Below, in pieces: positions 1 through 12,952 of a stretch of DNA of 64,000 nucleotides (positions within the stretch are counted from its first letter, which is position 1; each line of letters starts with the position of its first letter). The DNA comes from CAITSH01 sp945892985 (GTDB lineage: Bacteria; Pseudomonadota; Gammaproteobacteria; Burkholderiales; SG8-39). A model generated the notes under the pieces. The model saw nothing but the letters and a program-made list of their open reading frames with translations, had not been told where the DNA came from and made no database searches. Made by a program: the position numbers and the translations under genes. The stretch is from the NCBI GenBank assembly GCA_945892985.1, contig CAMDDU010000013.1, positions 1 through 64,000 of the forward strand, given 5' to 3'.

Positions 1-1
1 C

Positions 2-148
2 TTGTCGCGTCCTGAAACCGTGGAGCGGATGAGGGGGCTGGGTGCGCTTGTCGTCAGCGATACGCCGGCTGAATTTGCCGCATTCCTGAGAAAGGATAAT
101 GAGCGCTGGGAGCGCGTCATCAAGGCCTCAGGCGTAAAGGCGGAATGA
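2..148 (+). CDS. Tripartite tricarboxylate transporter (Bug/TctC) receptor, C-terminal end only
   Basis: The last 48 codons of a gene that enters from the left edge. The reading frame runs from base 2 to a TGA at 146-148 and ends with the pattern typical of Bug/TctC periplasmic receptors: a short stretch on a variable loop, then TPAEFAAFLRKD, a Trp about six residues on, and VIKASGVKAE at the C-terminus. The same ending is seen in the complete receptors at 25.9, 26.9 and 56.2 kb in this window. Such proteins bind small carboxylates in the periplasm, usually for a TctAB permease that is encoded elsewhere. Ligand and gene start cannot be seen. Confidence 0.8.
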   Translation: MSRPETVERMRGLGALVVSDTPAEFAAFLRKDNERWERVIKASGVKAE

Positions 149-172
149 CCCGCCACAAGAGGGCGAGGCTTC

Positions 173-1483
173 CTACTTGCTGGCGCCCATGACGTAATCC
201 GGGAACCAGGTCACGGTCGCCGGGAATGCCGTGATCACGCCGATGCAAATCACCAGACAGACAAAAAACGGTATCGAGCACTTGGCGATGTAATTGCTGT
301 CCTTGCCGGTCATGTTCTGCAGCACAAAGAGGTTGAATCCCACAGGCGGGGTTACCTCGGCAATTTCCACCAGCAGCACGATGAAGATGCCAAACCACAC
401 CAGGTCGAACCCCGCCTTCTGGATCATCGGCAGCACGACCGTGGCGGTGAGCACGATCATCGAGATGCCGTCCAGCGCCGTCCCGAGCAGGATGTACAGA
501 ACGCACAGCACGCCGATCAGCGAATAGGGGCTCAGGCCCATGGAGCTGACCCACTCTGCCAGCGCACGCGGGATGCCGGTAAAGGCCATGGTCATGCTGA
601 GGAAGGACGCGCCGGCGAGGATGAACATGATCATGCACGACACGCGCGTGGCGCCCATCAGGCTGTCGAGGAAGTTCTGCCACGTCAGCGATTTACTCCA
701 CCAGGCGATGGCGAGTGAGCCGAGGACGCCAAAGGCGGCGCACTCGGTAGCGGTGGCCCAGCCGGCGATCAGCACCCAGACGATGAACACGATCAGCAGG
801 GTGCATGGGATCAGGTTGCCGGACTTGCGCAGCTTGTCCATGAAACGCATGTCCGCATCCGGCGGCGGTGTTTTTTCCGGATTGCGTATGGCCCACCAGA
901 CGATGTAGCCGGAAAACAGCGCCATCAGGATGAAGCCCGGAATGAAGCCGGCGAGAAAAATGCGGATGATGGACGCATCGGCCGCAACGGCATAGACGAC
1001 CATGGTGATGGAAGGCGGGATCAGTATGCCCAGGGTGCCCGCGGTGGCGAGCGATCCGAGCGCGATTTTTTCATCGTAACCTCGCTTCATCAGTTCGGGC
1101 AGGGCGACCTTGGCGATGGTGGCGCAGGTCGCGGCCGAGGAGCCGGACACCGATCCGAAAATGCCGCAGCCCAGGATGGTGGTGTGCATCAACCGGCCCG
1201 GCACCTTGTTCAGCCAGGGCGACAGGCCTTCGAACATTTCCTCCGAGAGCTTGGTGCGAAACAGGATTTCGCCCATCCAGATGAACATGGGCAGCGCGGC
1301 AAGCGTCCAGGATGCGTTGGAGCCCCAGAACGCCGTGAACAGGTTTTTACCCGGCGGCGTGTTGGTGAAGAACGCCATGCCTACCCAGCCGCAAATGGCG
1401 AGGGTCATGGCGATCCACACGCCGCCCGAGAGCAGCAGGAACATCAGGAACAGCAGCAGACCGCCGATCTGTATGAGTTCCAT
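173..1483 (-). CDS. dctM: TRAP transporter large permease (DctM type)
   Basis: 436 residues, the usual size of the TRAP large membrane subunit. The sequence is almost entirely hydrophobic segments, starting with MELIQIGGLLLFLMFLLLSGG, and contains the family-typical Gly/Ser-rich segment SVSGSSAATCATIAKVALP and the later AEVTPPVGFNLFVLQNMTG stretch. DctM forms the sodium-coupled transport channel in the inner membrane and works with DctQ and a periplasmic DctP receptor. Both partners follow directly upstream in the same orientation (3 bp to the DctQ gene). The substrate is likely an organic acid. The neighbouring oxoproline/glutamate-type enzymes hint at a C5 dicarboxylate or cyclic derivative, but that is inference. 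Confidence 0.93.
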   Translation of the reverse strand: MELIQIGGLLLFLMFLLLSGGVWIAMTLAICGWVGMAFFTNTPPGKNLFTAFWGSNASWTLAALPMFIWMGEILFRTKLSEEMFEGLSPWLNKVPGRLMHTTILGCGIFGSVSGSSAATCATIAKVALPELMKRGYDEKIALGSLATAGTLGILIPPSITMVVYAVAADASIIRIFLAGFIPGFILMALFSGYIVWWAIRNPEKTPPPDADMRFMDKLRKSGNLIPCTLLIVFIVWVLIAGWATATECAAFGVLGSLAIAWWSKSLTWQNFLDSLMGATRVSCMIMFILAGASFLSMTMAFTGIPRALAEWVSSMGLSPYSLIGVLCVLYILLGTALDGISMIVLTATVVLPMIQKAGFDLVWFGIFIVLLVEIAEVTPPVGFNLFVLQNMTGKDSNYIAKCSIPFFVCLVICIGVITAFPATVTWFPDYVMGASK

Positions 1484-1486
1484 TAC

Positions 1487-2020
1487 TCAGACGTCCTCGG
1501 TGAAGTCGCCGCGCGCATGCCGTTCCTCGACCGCGAGGACGTAGCCGGGGCGGTTGCCGCGCAATACGGTCACCAACTCATCGAGCACGGCGACCAGCAG
1601 CAAAATGGCGCCGACGACAAAACTCATTTGCGGCACCCACAGGGATACGACGATGAGGCCGTTGGACATGTCGTGGAACAGCCAGCTCTCGTAGGTGAAT
1701 TTGCACGCCCAGAAAGCGAGGTAGCCGACGAATGTGGTGGCGATGGAAAGCGAGATGATTTCAAAAACATGGCGCGGGCGCGGGCCGAGGTTCTCCAGCA
1801 GCAGGCCGACGCGCACAAAATCGCCGCGCTTGAAGGTATGCGCCATGCCCAGAAAGGCCGATGCGGCGCAAAACCAGGCGACGAGGTCGTCCGAGCCGCC
1901 GGTGCGAAACCCGAGTTCGCGCATGGCGCTGGAACCCACCATCACGACGAAAATCGCTAACACAAAAAACGCCGCGAGATAGCCCGCGGCGTCGTAGAGA
2001 AAGTTCAGGCTACGGCGCAT
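1487..2020 (-). CDS. dctQ: TRAP transporter small permease (DctQ type)
   Basis: 177 residues with four hydrophobic segments, matching the four-helix DctQ subunit that packs against DctM in the inner membrane. The family-typical Arg/Gly stretch MRELGFRTGGSDDLVAWFCAASAFLGMAHTF lies after the first helix. The gene ends 3 bp before dctM and begins 30 bp after the dctP stop, so dctP-dctQ-dctM form one minus-strand operon in the standard order. The C-terminal tail after the last helix is acidic and presumably cytoplasmic. Confidence 0.9.
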   Translation of the reverse strand: MRRSLNFLYDAAGYLAAFFVLAIFVVMVGSSAMRELGFRTGGSDDLVAWFCAASAFLGMAHTFKRGDFVRVGLLLENLGPRPRHVFEIISLSIATTFVGYLAFWACKFTYESWLFHDMSNGLIVVSLWVPQMSFVVGAILLLVAVLDELVTVLRGNRPGYVLAVEERHARGDFTEDV

Positions 2021-2050
2021 GCTGTTGTTATAGCGTCGCCGTACGCCGGA

Positions 2051-3022
2051 TCACATCTTGCGGAAGGCGTCGACCGCGGCCTGGCCGTCGGAGCCGGCTT
2101 TTTTCAGCCAGTCCTGCAGCATGGTGTCGCCGACTTTTTTCAGGTCCGAGCTGAGCTGGGCACTGGGCTTGTGGATGGTCATGCCATTTTTGGCAAGCTG
2201 CTCGAAATACCAGCCGTTTTTCTCCTGGGAGATCTTCCAGCCGCGTGCCTCGGATTCGGCCGCAACCTTGAGCAGCGCGTCCTGCGTCGCTTTGTCGAGG
2301 GCGTCGAAAGCCTTCTGGTTGACGATGATGGCGTTCTTTGGGAGCCAGGCCTGGGTGTCGTAGAAGTTCTTGATGTACTCAAAGGTCTTGGTGTCAAAGC
2401 CGGTCGAGCCCGAGGACATGTAGGAGTCACATACGCCGGTGGCGAGCGCCTGGGTGAGCTCGGCGGCCTGCACCGTAACCGGTTGTGCACCGACCAGCTC
2501 TGCGATTTTCGCCGTGGCAGGGCTGTAGGCGCGCCATTTCAGGCCCTTCATGTCGGCGGCGCTGGCGAGCGGCTTCTTCGAGTAGATGCCCTGCGGCGGC
2601 CATGGCACCGTGAACAGCAGTTTCACGCCTTGCGCGGCAAGGAGTTTTTCCAGCGCCGGCTTGGAGGCCTTGTACAGCTTTTGCGAGTCGGCATAGCTGG
2701 TGGCAAGGAAGGGAACGCCATCGAGGCCGAACAGCGCATTTTCATTTTCAAAGTTCACCATCAGGATTTCGCCGGCCTGGGCCTGGCCGCCTTGCACCGC
2801 GCGCTTGATTTCCGGCGCCTTGAAGAGGGACGCGTTGGCGTGGACCTGGATCTTCAGCTTGCCGCCGGTGGCCTTTTCCACGTCATTGGCGAACTGCTGC
2901 ACGTTTTCAGTGTGGAAGTTGCCGGTGGCGTAGGCCGTTGGCAGGTCCCACTTGGTTTGTGCGGTGGCAAGGCCGCTGGCAAAGCCCAAGGCGGTGATGA
3001 TTGCAAATTTCCTGAATAGCAT
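2051..3022 (-). CDS. dctP: TRAP transporter periplasmic solute-binding protein (DctP family)
   Basis: 323 residues from the ATG at 3022. This start is chosen because it directly precedes a Sec signal peptide (MLFRKFAIITALGFASGLATAQ) and is preceded by GGGAGAC; a longer open frame to 3241 has no protein-like N-terminus. The mature part shows DctP hallmarks: a conserved PWPPQG motif in the middle of the protein, and a C-terminal WLKKAG...AVDAFRKM. It would bind the substrate in the periplasm and deliver it to DctQM. It is the first gene of the dctPQM operon. It is clearly related to the leaderless homologue at 6448, which also carries PWPP and ends NDWLAQAG. Confidence 0.93.
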   Translation of the reverse strand: MLFRKFAIITALGFASGLATAQTKWDLPTAYATGNFHTENVQQFANDVEKATGGKLKIQVHANASLFKAPEIKRAVQGGQAQAGEILMVNFENENALFGLDGVPFLATSYADSQKLYKASKPALEKLLAAQGVKLLFTVPWPPQGIYSKKPLASAADMKGLKWRAYSPATAKIAELVGAQPVTVQAAELTQALATGVCDSYMSSGSTGFDTKTFEYIKNFYDTQAWLPKNAIIVNQKAFDALDKATQDALLKVAAESEARGWKISQEKNGWYFEQLAKNGMTIHKPSAQLSSDLKKVGDTMLQDWLKKAGSDGQAAVDAFRKM

Positions 3023-3253
3023 GATCGTCTCCCTTGATGTTGGGCCCGGGCTTGATGCGCCGAGTCCGGCACAGTGTGTCAGACGGTCCGTATTCGCGTC
3101 AATCCGGACAATTGCTTGTACGCGCTGCGGAATGTTTGTGAGTGTCGAGCGTGTTGCGGAAGTGGAAGGACGATATCGGCACCGTGGCAAAAGGTCAACA
3201 ATTGCGTGGCCGCGGGGCATTTTGGGCGGGCTTGCCCGCATAAGCTGCGTTGT

Positions 3254-4357
3254 TCAGTCGGCGAGCAGGCCGGCGACCATATCGCCGAGTGCGAGCGACG
3301 CAGTTAGCCCGGGTGATTCGATGCCGAAGAGGTTGACGAGGCCGGCTACGCCATGGTCGCGCGGACCTTCGATCATGAAATCGCGGGCCGGCTCCGAGGG
3401 CGCCTGGATTTTCGGCCGGATGCCGCTGTAGCCGGGCGACAAGGCGCCGTCCTTGAGGTCCGGCCAGTAGCTGCGGATAGTGGCATAGAATTTTTCCACC
3501 CGCTGCGGATCGACGGTGTAATCGATCTTGTCTATCCATTCCACATCGGGACCGAAGCGCGCCTGGCCGGCGAGGTCGAGGGTGACGTGCACACCGAGGC
3601 CGGCCGCCTCGGGAATCGGGTAAATCAGGCGCGAGAAGGGCGCGCGTCCGGCGAGTGAGTAATAATTGCCTTTGCAGTAATAGCTTGGTGGCACGTGGGC
3701 CGGTGGGAAGCCCTCCAGGCTTGCCGCAACTTTTGGGGCGTGTAGTCCTGCGCTGTTGACGACGCGGCGCGCCAGCAATTGCATCGGTTGCTCGCCGCCG
3801 ACCTCGAGCAGGATACCGTCGTCTTGTACGCGGCCGCCACTGGCCGGTCCAGTAAAGGCGAGCATGGCGCCGTGCGCCTCGGCATCGCCCTGGTAGGCGA
3901 GCATCAGACCGTGGCTGTCGATAATGCCGGTGGATGGCGAGTGCAGCGCGGCGACGCATTGCACCGCCGGTTCCATGTCGCGCACGCGCGCAAGGTCCAC
4001 GGGTGCGAGATCAGTCACGCCATTGGCTCGCCCTTGTGCCAGTATTTTTTCCAGTTGAGGAATTTGCGCCGCCGATGTGGCGACGATCAGCTTGCCGCAG
4101 CGCTGGTGGCTTACGCCATGATCGGCGCAATAGGCGTAGAGCTGTTGCCTGCCCGCCACGCACAGCCGCGCCTTGAGCGAGTCCTTGGGATAGTAGATGC
4201 CGGCGTGGATGACTTCAGAATTGCGCGAACTGGTGTGCGTGCCTATGGCGTTTTCGGCCTCAAGCACAATGACTTCGCGCCCGGCCATGGCAAGGGCACG
4301 GGCCACGGCAAGACCCACCACCCCGGCGCCAATGACAACGGTGTCAACCTGCTCCAT
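3254..4357 (-). CDS. FAD-dependent oxidoreductase, L-2-hydroxyglutarate dehydrogenase (LhgO)-like
   Basis: 367 residues of the DAO/glycine-oxidase fold. The N-terminus carries the dinucleotide motif VVIGAGVVGLAVARALA followed by VIVLEAE, and a conserved THTSSRNSEVIHAGIYYP segment characteristic of LhgO and its relatives. The C-terminal GYSGIRPKIQ and the ESPGLTASLALG stretch complete the FAD site. LhgO-type enzymes oxidise 2-hydroxy dicarboxylates and pass electrons to quinones. The gene lies between the TRAP operon and DUF2848/DUF1445 genes on the same strand, so a role in oxidising a glutamate- or glutarate-derived compound is plausible. The exact substrate is unproven; other hydroxy- or amino-acid oxidation is possible. 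Confidence 0.8.
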   Translation of the reverse strand: MEQVDTVVIGAGVVGLAVARALAMAGREVIVLEAENAIGTHTSSRNSEVIHAGIYYPKDSLKARLCVAGRQQLYAYCADHGVSHQRCGKLIVATSAAQIPQLEKILAQGRANGVTDLAPVDLARVRDMEPAVQCVAALHSPSTGIIDSHGLMLAYQGDAEAHGAMLAFTGPASGGRVQDDGILLEVGGEQPMQLLARRVVNSAGLHAPKVAASLEGFPPAHVPPSYYCKGNYYSLAGRAPFSRLIYPIPEAAGLGVHVTLDLAGQARFGPDVEWIDKIDYTVDPQRVEKFYATIRSYWPDLKDGALSPGYSGIRPKIQAPSEPARDFMIEGPRDHGVAGLVNLFGIESPGLTASLALGDMVAGLLAD

Positions 4358-4376
4358 CGATGGGTTTTAGCAGGGG

Positions 4377-5069
4377 TCAGGCGATGAGGGCAAGATCCTG
4401 TACGGCGTAGCCAAGCGCGATGCTGCGCCCGAGTATCGGGTCGTGCAGCTCCATCTCGAAGCGCGGCGCCGGACGCACGCCGCCGATTGCGGCGAGCGTG
4501 CCGCAAAACAGGACGGTGCCGTCTGCCAGTTTTGCGCCGCCGGTGTACTTGTTGATGATGTCCAGATGCGGGCGCATTGCCGCGAGCGTGCCATCCTGGT
4601 AGGGCGTGCGTTTGCCATTTTCAATAATATGCGAGCGCAACACCAGCTTGTCCCAGTGGGGCAGCACATCGCTCACGCGCCACAGCGTGCGGCCGAGCAT
4701 CTTTGCGCACACCTGCTTTGAAATCGCCACGGAATAGGCCTCGGTCTTGCGGTCGGTGTGGTCCGAGCCGGCGGTCACCCATAGTTCGCCATCCATGGCG
4801 ACGAGCACGAACTCGGCTTCTCCGGATGTATTGGGGCCGACCACCTGCATGGTGTCGCCCTGCAGTGCCTGGTTGACGGCGCCCATGTAGTACAGGGGTG
4901 TCTTGGAGGGCGCCGGCACGCCCAGCGCTTTTAGTTCTTCGATGTGGTGGTGTACGGCCGCCTCGTCGCGCGCCGTCCAGCCGCCTATGACCAGGCTTTT
5001 GACGACGAAGCTGCGCGAATCGGTTCCGGTCGGGGTGATGCAGTCAAACTGAAGGACGGTGGTTTGCAT
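4377..5069 (-). CDS. DUF2848 family protein
   Basis: 230 residues from the ATG at 5069 (MQTTVLQFDC...). A start at 5123 is also open, but it overlaps the upstream gene and adds a non-conserved tail. The sequence matches my recollection of the DUF2848 family, which is often annotated as distantly related to fumarylacetoacetate hydrolases; I see TPLYYMGAVNQAL, GSDHTDRKTEAYSVAISKQVCAK and DGTLAAMRP. The clustered His/Asp residues in SDHTDRK could be a metal or catalytic site. It sits between the LhgO-like oxidase and the DUF1445 protein on the same strand with short gaps, so it is probably a cytoplasmic step of the same carboxylate pathway. The precise reaction is unknown. Confidence 0.75.
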   Translation of the reverse strand: MQTTVLQFDCITPTGTDSRSFVVKSLVIGGWTARDEAAVHHHIEELKALGVPAPSKTPLYYMGAVNQALQGDTMQVVGPNTSGEAEFVLVAMDGELWVTAGSDHTDRKTEAYSVAISKQVCAKMLGRTLWRVSDVLPHWDKLVLRSHIIENGKRTPYQDGTLAAMRPHLDIINKYTGGAKLADGTVLFCGTLAAIGGVRPAPRFEMELHDPILGRSIALGYAVQDLALIA

Positions 5070-5109
5070 GGTCTGGGGTCTGTAAAAAGGTTGCGATGGG
5101 TTGAGGGGC

Positions 5110-5916
5110 TCAGAGTACGGCAAGCTCGGCGTTGCGCAGGTCGGTCACCAGCATGCAGCCGGGTTTGTGGGTGATGCTGATGGGCGGTTTTGCGGTGCGA
5201 ATGGCCGATTGCGGGGTCACGCCACAGGCCCAGAAAACCGGAATCTCGCCGCCCCGGATATCCACTGCATCGCCATAATCGGGCCGCGCGATGTCTTTGA
5301 TGCCGATCGCGGCGGGGTCGCCAAAATGCACCGGGGCACCGTGCACATTGGGGAAGCGCGTGGTTGTCTGGATGGCGCGGATCGCATCGGCGGCGACAAA
5401 CGGGCGCATCGACACGACCATGGGCCCGCCAAAACGTCCCGCCGCCGTGGTGGCGATATTGGTGCGGTACATCGGCACATTGCGACCCTGTTCGATATGG
5501 CGCACCTTGAGCCCCGCCTCGATGAGCGCCTGCTCGAAAGAGAATGAGCAGCCGAGTACGAAGGTGACAAAGTCGTCGCGCCATAAGGCCATCAGGTCGT
5601 CGGCTTCGCCCGCAGCTTCGCCGTCGCGGAATACGCAGTAGCGCGAGATATCGGTACGGATGTCAAGGTCCGCACCCAGGCGCGGCAGGCGCGGGTCGCC
5701 CGGCTCGCTCATTCCCAAGATGGGGCAGGGTTTTGGATTGGCCAGGCAAAAGCGCAAAAATTCCTCGGCATAGTCCTTAGTCAGGATGGCGATGTTGCCT
5801 TGCGCATAGCCCGGTGTCTGCCCTGAAGTCTGGCGGTTGAACGTGCCGGCGCGAATGAGTCGGCGAAGCTCGGCGGGTTGGCTGACGATCCTTGACGTGG
5901 TACTGGTGTTAGGCAT
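5110..5916 (-). CDS. DUF1445 putative hydro-lyase / D-glutamate cyclase-like protein
   Basis: 268 residues from the ATG at 5916 (MPNTSTTSRIVSQPAELRRLIRAG), the normal length for the YcsI/DUF1445 family. The longer open frame to 6153 has no homologous character. Family signatures visible: TPGYAQGNIAIL, FVLGCSFSFEQALIEAGL, NVPMYRTNIATTAAGRFGGPMVVSMRP, and ACGVTPQSAI...THKPGCMLVTDL near the end. The mitochondrial homologue is a D-glutamate cyclase that makes 5-oxo-D-proline; most bacterial members are annotated only as putative hydro-lyases. A 5-oxoprolinase-type gene 1.5 kb away on the other strand makes the cyclase reading attractive. It is the first gene of the minus-strand group. Confidence 0.82.
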   Translation of the reverse strand: MPNTSTTSRIVSQPAELRRLIRAGTFNRQTSGQTPGYAQGNIAILTKDYAEEFLRFCLANPKPCPILGMSEPGDPRLPRLGADLDIRTDISRYCVFRDGEAAGEADDLMALWRDDFVTFVLGCSFSFEQALIEAGLKVRHIEQGRNVPMYRTNIATTAAGRFGGPMVVSMRPFVAADAIRAIQTTTRFPNVHGAPVHFGDPAAIGIKDIARPDYGDAVDIRGGEIPVFWACGVTPQSAIRTAKPPISITHKPGCMLVTDLRNAELAVL

Positions 5917-6447
5917 GTCGAGTCTTTGGCGGGAGGATGCTAGCTTGTATTGTAGTGGTGGCTTGCCGCCATGTCTTGTCATCATGGGAGGTGATGACGG
6001 CGTGCTGCCTCGATGGCTGGGGAGGGGCGGGATGATCGCATGGATGGGCACCTTAATTCTTAGGGATTGACTGAACAAGGGGAAAAGCCCCCTTGTATCT
6101 TCCCCGCGGCAGAGGGAAGCCGCTCGAGAGCCTCTGTCAATGGACTCTCCCATTGGACTCTCATTGGCAGGACTTGATCAGTGTTGCCCCAGCTTACTCT
6201 AGTAAAACGATGACAAATTATCAATAAATAGCTATATTGCGCCGTTCGCCGCAACGAGCCCATGCCATGGTGCCGGTGGCACTCGGTAGACGGCCGGAGG
6301 GTTCTTCTCGCAGCGGGCGTTTTGTTGGGCGAGTTGGCGTGTTTCTTGCGGTTTCTGTCCGGTCTGTATGACCAGGCGGCCCGTGCCGCCACCTCGCTCT
6401 AACGTGCGGCCGAATGGCTGTGAATATGTCAAAGGCCGGGGCGCATC
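5917..6447. other. 531-bp divergent intergenic region
   Basis: This stretch separates the minus-strand DUF1445 group from the plus-strand DctP-like/oxoprolinase pair, so it must hold both promoters. Open frames inside it give no protein-like sequence. I see a short direct repeat around 6140-6170 (GGACTCTCCCATTGGACTCTCATTGG) and an AT-rich stretch at about 6208-6240 that could contain promoter elements, but no clear operator. Confidence 0.5.
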
Positions 6448-7430
6448 ATGGGTTTGCCTGAGCAAGTGATGGAAAACGGTCCCGCGCCTTTCTTTGCATG
6501 GGATCTCGCCAATGAGTATCCCGCCACTTCAATCGCTGGCGAGGGTGATCTTGAATTCGCCCTGCATCTTGGGCGTGTTAGCGCAGGGCGTGTGCGCATT
6601 TGCGTCAAGACCGACGCAGCCGCCGGACTCAACACACGCGAGCAGTTTGAAGCAGTTAGCGCAGGCCGCATCATGCTGGCCGATTCTTTCGCCGGCGCGC
6701 TCGTTGCGCTTCATCCCTTGTTCCAACTGCCGTCCTTGCCATTCCTCACCCTTGGCACCGACGATGCCCGCCTGCTGTTTAATCTGGCGCGTCCGCACTA
6801 CGAGCGCGTACTGGCCGGATTGGGGCAGAAATTGCTTTACGCCTCGCCCTGGCCGCCGACCGGACTTTGGACTCGTTTTCCCATCGCGGACGTCCAGACC
6901 TTGAACGGCTTGCGTGTGCGCACCTATGACGCGGGCAGTGCCCAGGTGTTTGGGCGAATTGGGGCGAAGGCGTTTTACACACCGTTCACGCAGGCGCTTG
7001 GCCTGCTCGCGGCAGGCGAACTCGATGGCGTGATGTCCTCGGGGGATGGCGGCGCCGGTGCCAGGCTGTGGCCGGTCCTGCCGTGTTTTACGCCGCTGCA
7101 CTATGCTGTGCCACTCAGTCTGACGACCATGAACCTGGCAAGTTGGAACGAGCTTGATGTGGGTTTGCAGGCAGACATAGAGGCTTGCGCCGCGGCCACA
7201 ATGCGGTCGTTGTGGCAGCGCATGGGCGCGCGTGTCAAGGAAAATTATGGTCGTTTGCGGCAGGCTGGCGGTGTTGTCGCGCCTGCGCTCTCGCCGGTGT
7301 TGCGCGCCGCTTTTGGCGCGGCGGCAGAAGTTGTTATGAACGACTGGCTCGCGCAAGCGGGCGACGAAGGAAAAATGCTGCTTTCGGCCTTTCGTGCCGC
7401 AAAGTCTGAACAAACCACCGGAATCATACG

Positions 7431-7434
<4 letters not shown>
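6448..7434 (+). CDS. DctP-like TRAP substrate-binding domain protein without signal peptide
   Basis: 328 residues with the DctP fold signature in the right order: a LYASPWPPTGLW motif mid-protein, MSSGDGG where the paralogue at 2051 has MSSGST, and NDWLAQAGDEG...LLSAFRAAK at the C-terminus. Unlike a normal TRAP receptor it has no signal peptide: the frame is closed by a TGA at 6421-6423 just upstream, and the first residues (MGLPEQVMENGPAPFFAWDLANEYP) align close to where the mature domain of the paralogue begins. It overlaps the oxoprolinase gene by ATGA (7431-7434), indicating translational coupling. It may be a cytoplasmic binding or regulatory protein, or a receptor that has lost its export signal. 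Confidence 0.78.
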
Positions 7435-11057
<3,623 letters not shown>

Positions 11058-11074
11058 CGGGATCTGCTCATCAG

Positions 11075-11105
11075 CTGGAAACCCGCGTCAATAGGCCGTT
11101 TCCAG
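11075..11105. terminator. Hairpin between convergent genes (CTGGAAAC...GTTTCCAG)
   Basis: An 8-bp perfect inverted repeat CTGGAAAC/GTTTCCAG with a 15-nt loop lies 17 bp after the oxoprolinase stop and 12 bp before the stop of the convergent oxidoreductase. There is no long U-tract. The arms share the CTGGAAA/TTTCCAG core with stronger hairpins at 28872 and 62804, so this may be a diverged member of the same repeated element acting as a 3'-end structure. Confidence 0.45.
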
Positions 11106-11117
11106 TCGATACTTGCC

Positions 11118-12713
11118 TTATTTCAGGTCGCCGATCATCTCCCGCGCCGCGTTGTATCCGGGTGCGCCGGTAACGCCGCCGCCCGGATGGGCACCCGAGC
11201 CGCAGTGATAAAGGCCTTTTATCGGGCCGCGGTAGTCGGCGTGTCCTAACAGGGGCCTTGCGCTGAATAACTGGTCCGGGGTCAGCGCGCCATGGAAAAT
11301 GTCGCCGCCGACGAGCCCGAATGTGCGCTCAAGGTCCAGCGGCGTGTGGACGCTGCGGGCGATGATACTGGCGCTGAAGTTGGGCGCAATGCGATTGACC
11401 ACCGCGATGGCAGCATCGGCGGCTGCATCGCGCGCCGTGTCCCAGCACTGCCCTCCGGGCAATTCCGGATTGAAGTATTGGCAAAACAGGCTGGCGACAT
11501 GCTGTCCCTTGGGCGCGAGTGAGTCATCGAGCGTGCTCGGGATCAGCACCTCGACCACCGGCTCACGCGACCAACCCAGCGTGCGCGCGTCAAAAAAACC
11601 GCGCTCCATGTAGCCGAGCGAAGGCGCGATGATGATGCCGGCGCCGTGATGTGGCTGCTGATTCTTGCCCGGGGCGCTGCTGAAGTCGGGTAGTTCCGAC
11701 AGCGCCACGTTCATGCGCAGCACGCCGGAGGCGCATTTCCAACGCGCCATACGCGTGCGGAAGGTTTCCGGCAATACGTCTGCCGGCAGCAGTTTGTCGT
11801 AGAGCAGTTTCGGGTTGACGCAGGACGCCACGCTCCGCGTCGAAAACTCCCTTCCGTCTTCGAGCGCCACGCCGCTGATGCGCCCGGCGTTGACCCGCAG
11901 CTGCGCCACGGCCGCATCGGTGTCTATGAGTACACCGCGCCGCCTGGCTTCGGCGGCGAGGGCGTCGCTGATCGCGCCCATGCCGCCTATGGCATGGCCC
12001 CAGCTGCCGCGCTTGCCGTTGACCTCACCAAAGGCATGGTGCAGTAGGACATAGGCGGAGCCGGGCGAATACGGGCCGGCGAAATTGCCGACGATGGAGT
12101 CAAAGCCGAAGGCCGCTTTTGCCTGATCGCTTTCAAACCAGTCATCGAGGAGGTCGCCGGCGCTGCGCGTGAGGAACTCCCATAAGTCGCGCTGGCCTTC
12201 GAGGCCAATGCGCGACAGCTTGCGGCCCAGACCCAACGCGGACCACGCCGCGCGCCAGCCGCCGCCCAGATTGGGGGGCGTTTCGAGGATGAGTCCGCGC
12301 AGCGTATCGGCCATGCGCGCCACGAGAGCGAGATAGTCGCCGACGCGGGCGGCATCGCGTTTGGAGTAACGCGCGATTTCGGCGCGAAGTGATGGCACAT
12401 CCGCGGGCATGCGCAGGCAGCGCCCGTCAGGGAAGGGCAGGAAATTTGGCAGGGGTCGCTCGACTACGCGCAAGCCATGCCCGGCCAGACCGAGGTCGGC
12501 TATGACCCTGGCTTGCAGCAGGCTGACGGTGTAGCTCAGCGTGGAGTTGCGAAAGCCCGGATGAAACACTTCCGTGACGGCCGCACCGCCGACGATTGCG
12601 CGCTTTTCCAGTACGCGGACCTTTAGTCCTGCTCCGGCCAGGTAGCAGGCGCAGACCAGGCCGTTGTGACCGCCGCCAACGATGATGGCGTCATAAGTGT
12701 CGTGTTTGGGCAT
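11118..12713 (-). CDS. Phytoene-desaturase-like NAD(P)/FAD oxidoreductase (PYROXD2 type)
   Basis: 531 residues with an N-terminal FAD/NAD-binding motif (YDAIIVGGGHNGLVCACYLAGAGLKVRVLEKR) followed by VGGAAVTEVFHPGFRNSTLSYTVSLL. A C-terminal FAD motif reads GLYHCGSGAHPGGGVTGAPGYNAAREM. This GAHPGGGVTGxPGxNAA ending is typical of the phytoene-desaturase-like clade that includes human PYROXD2, not of carotenoid biosynthesis enzymes, and no crt genes are nearby. The gene is monocistronic, convergent with the oxoprolinase. Substrate unknown. Confidence 0.85.
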   Translation of the reverse strand: MPKHDTYDAIIVGGGHNGLVCACYLAGAGLKVRVLEKRAIVGGAAVTEVFHPGFRNSTLSYTVSLLQARVIADLGLAGHGLRVVERPLPNFLPFPDGRCLRMPADVPSLRAEIARYSKRDAARVGDYLALVARMADTLRGLILETPPNLGGGWRAAWSALGLGRKLSRIGLEGQRDLWEFLTRSAGDLLDDWFESDQAKAAFGFDSIVGNFAGPYSPGSAYVLLHHAFGEVNGKRGSWGHAIGGMGAISDALAAEARRRGVLIDTDAAVAQLRVNAGRISGVALEDGREFSTRSVASCVNPKLLYDKLLPADVLPETFRTRMARWKCASGVLRMNVALSELPDFSSAPGKNQQPHHGAGIIIAPSLGYMERGFFDARTLGWSREPVVEVLIPSTLDDSLAPKGQHVASLFCQYFNPELPGGQCWDTARDAAADAAIAVVNRIAPNFSASIIARSVHTPLDLERTFGLVGGDIFHGALTPDQLFSARPLLGHADYRGPIKGLYHCGSGAHPGGGVTGAPGYNAAREMIGDLK

Positions 12714-12767
12714 TGTTTTGGATGAAAATTCTATGTGAGCAGGTGTGCGGCAGCGTGAAGCAGTTCC

Positions 12768-12796
12768 TTCACCGCCTCAGTCGGAATCCCTATAAT
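12768..12796 (+). promoter_or_regulatory. Candidate sigma70 promoter for the coiled-coil/AsmA gene
   Basis: A perfect -10 hexamer TATAAT at 12791-12796 is preceded by TTCACC (4 of 6 matches to TTGACA) at 12768-12773 with a 17-nt spacer. It lies about 157 bp before the only downstream gene, at 12953, and there is no competing hexamer pair as good in the gap. Confidence 0.5.
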
Positions 12797-12952
12797 GACT
12801 GTAAATTCATAGGAAATCAGCCTTTTCCAACACCCGCAAAATTGTTAGGGTGTGCTTGTGGATCGCGCAGGTGGGGGGCTGTGTTCGCCACCCTGAACGC
12901 GAAACCCGAGACTTGTCCCCCGACAGCCTAGACCTGAACCTGAAAGACGAGC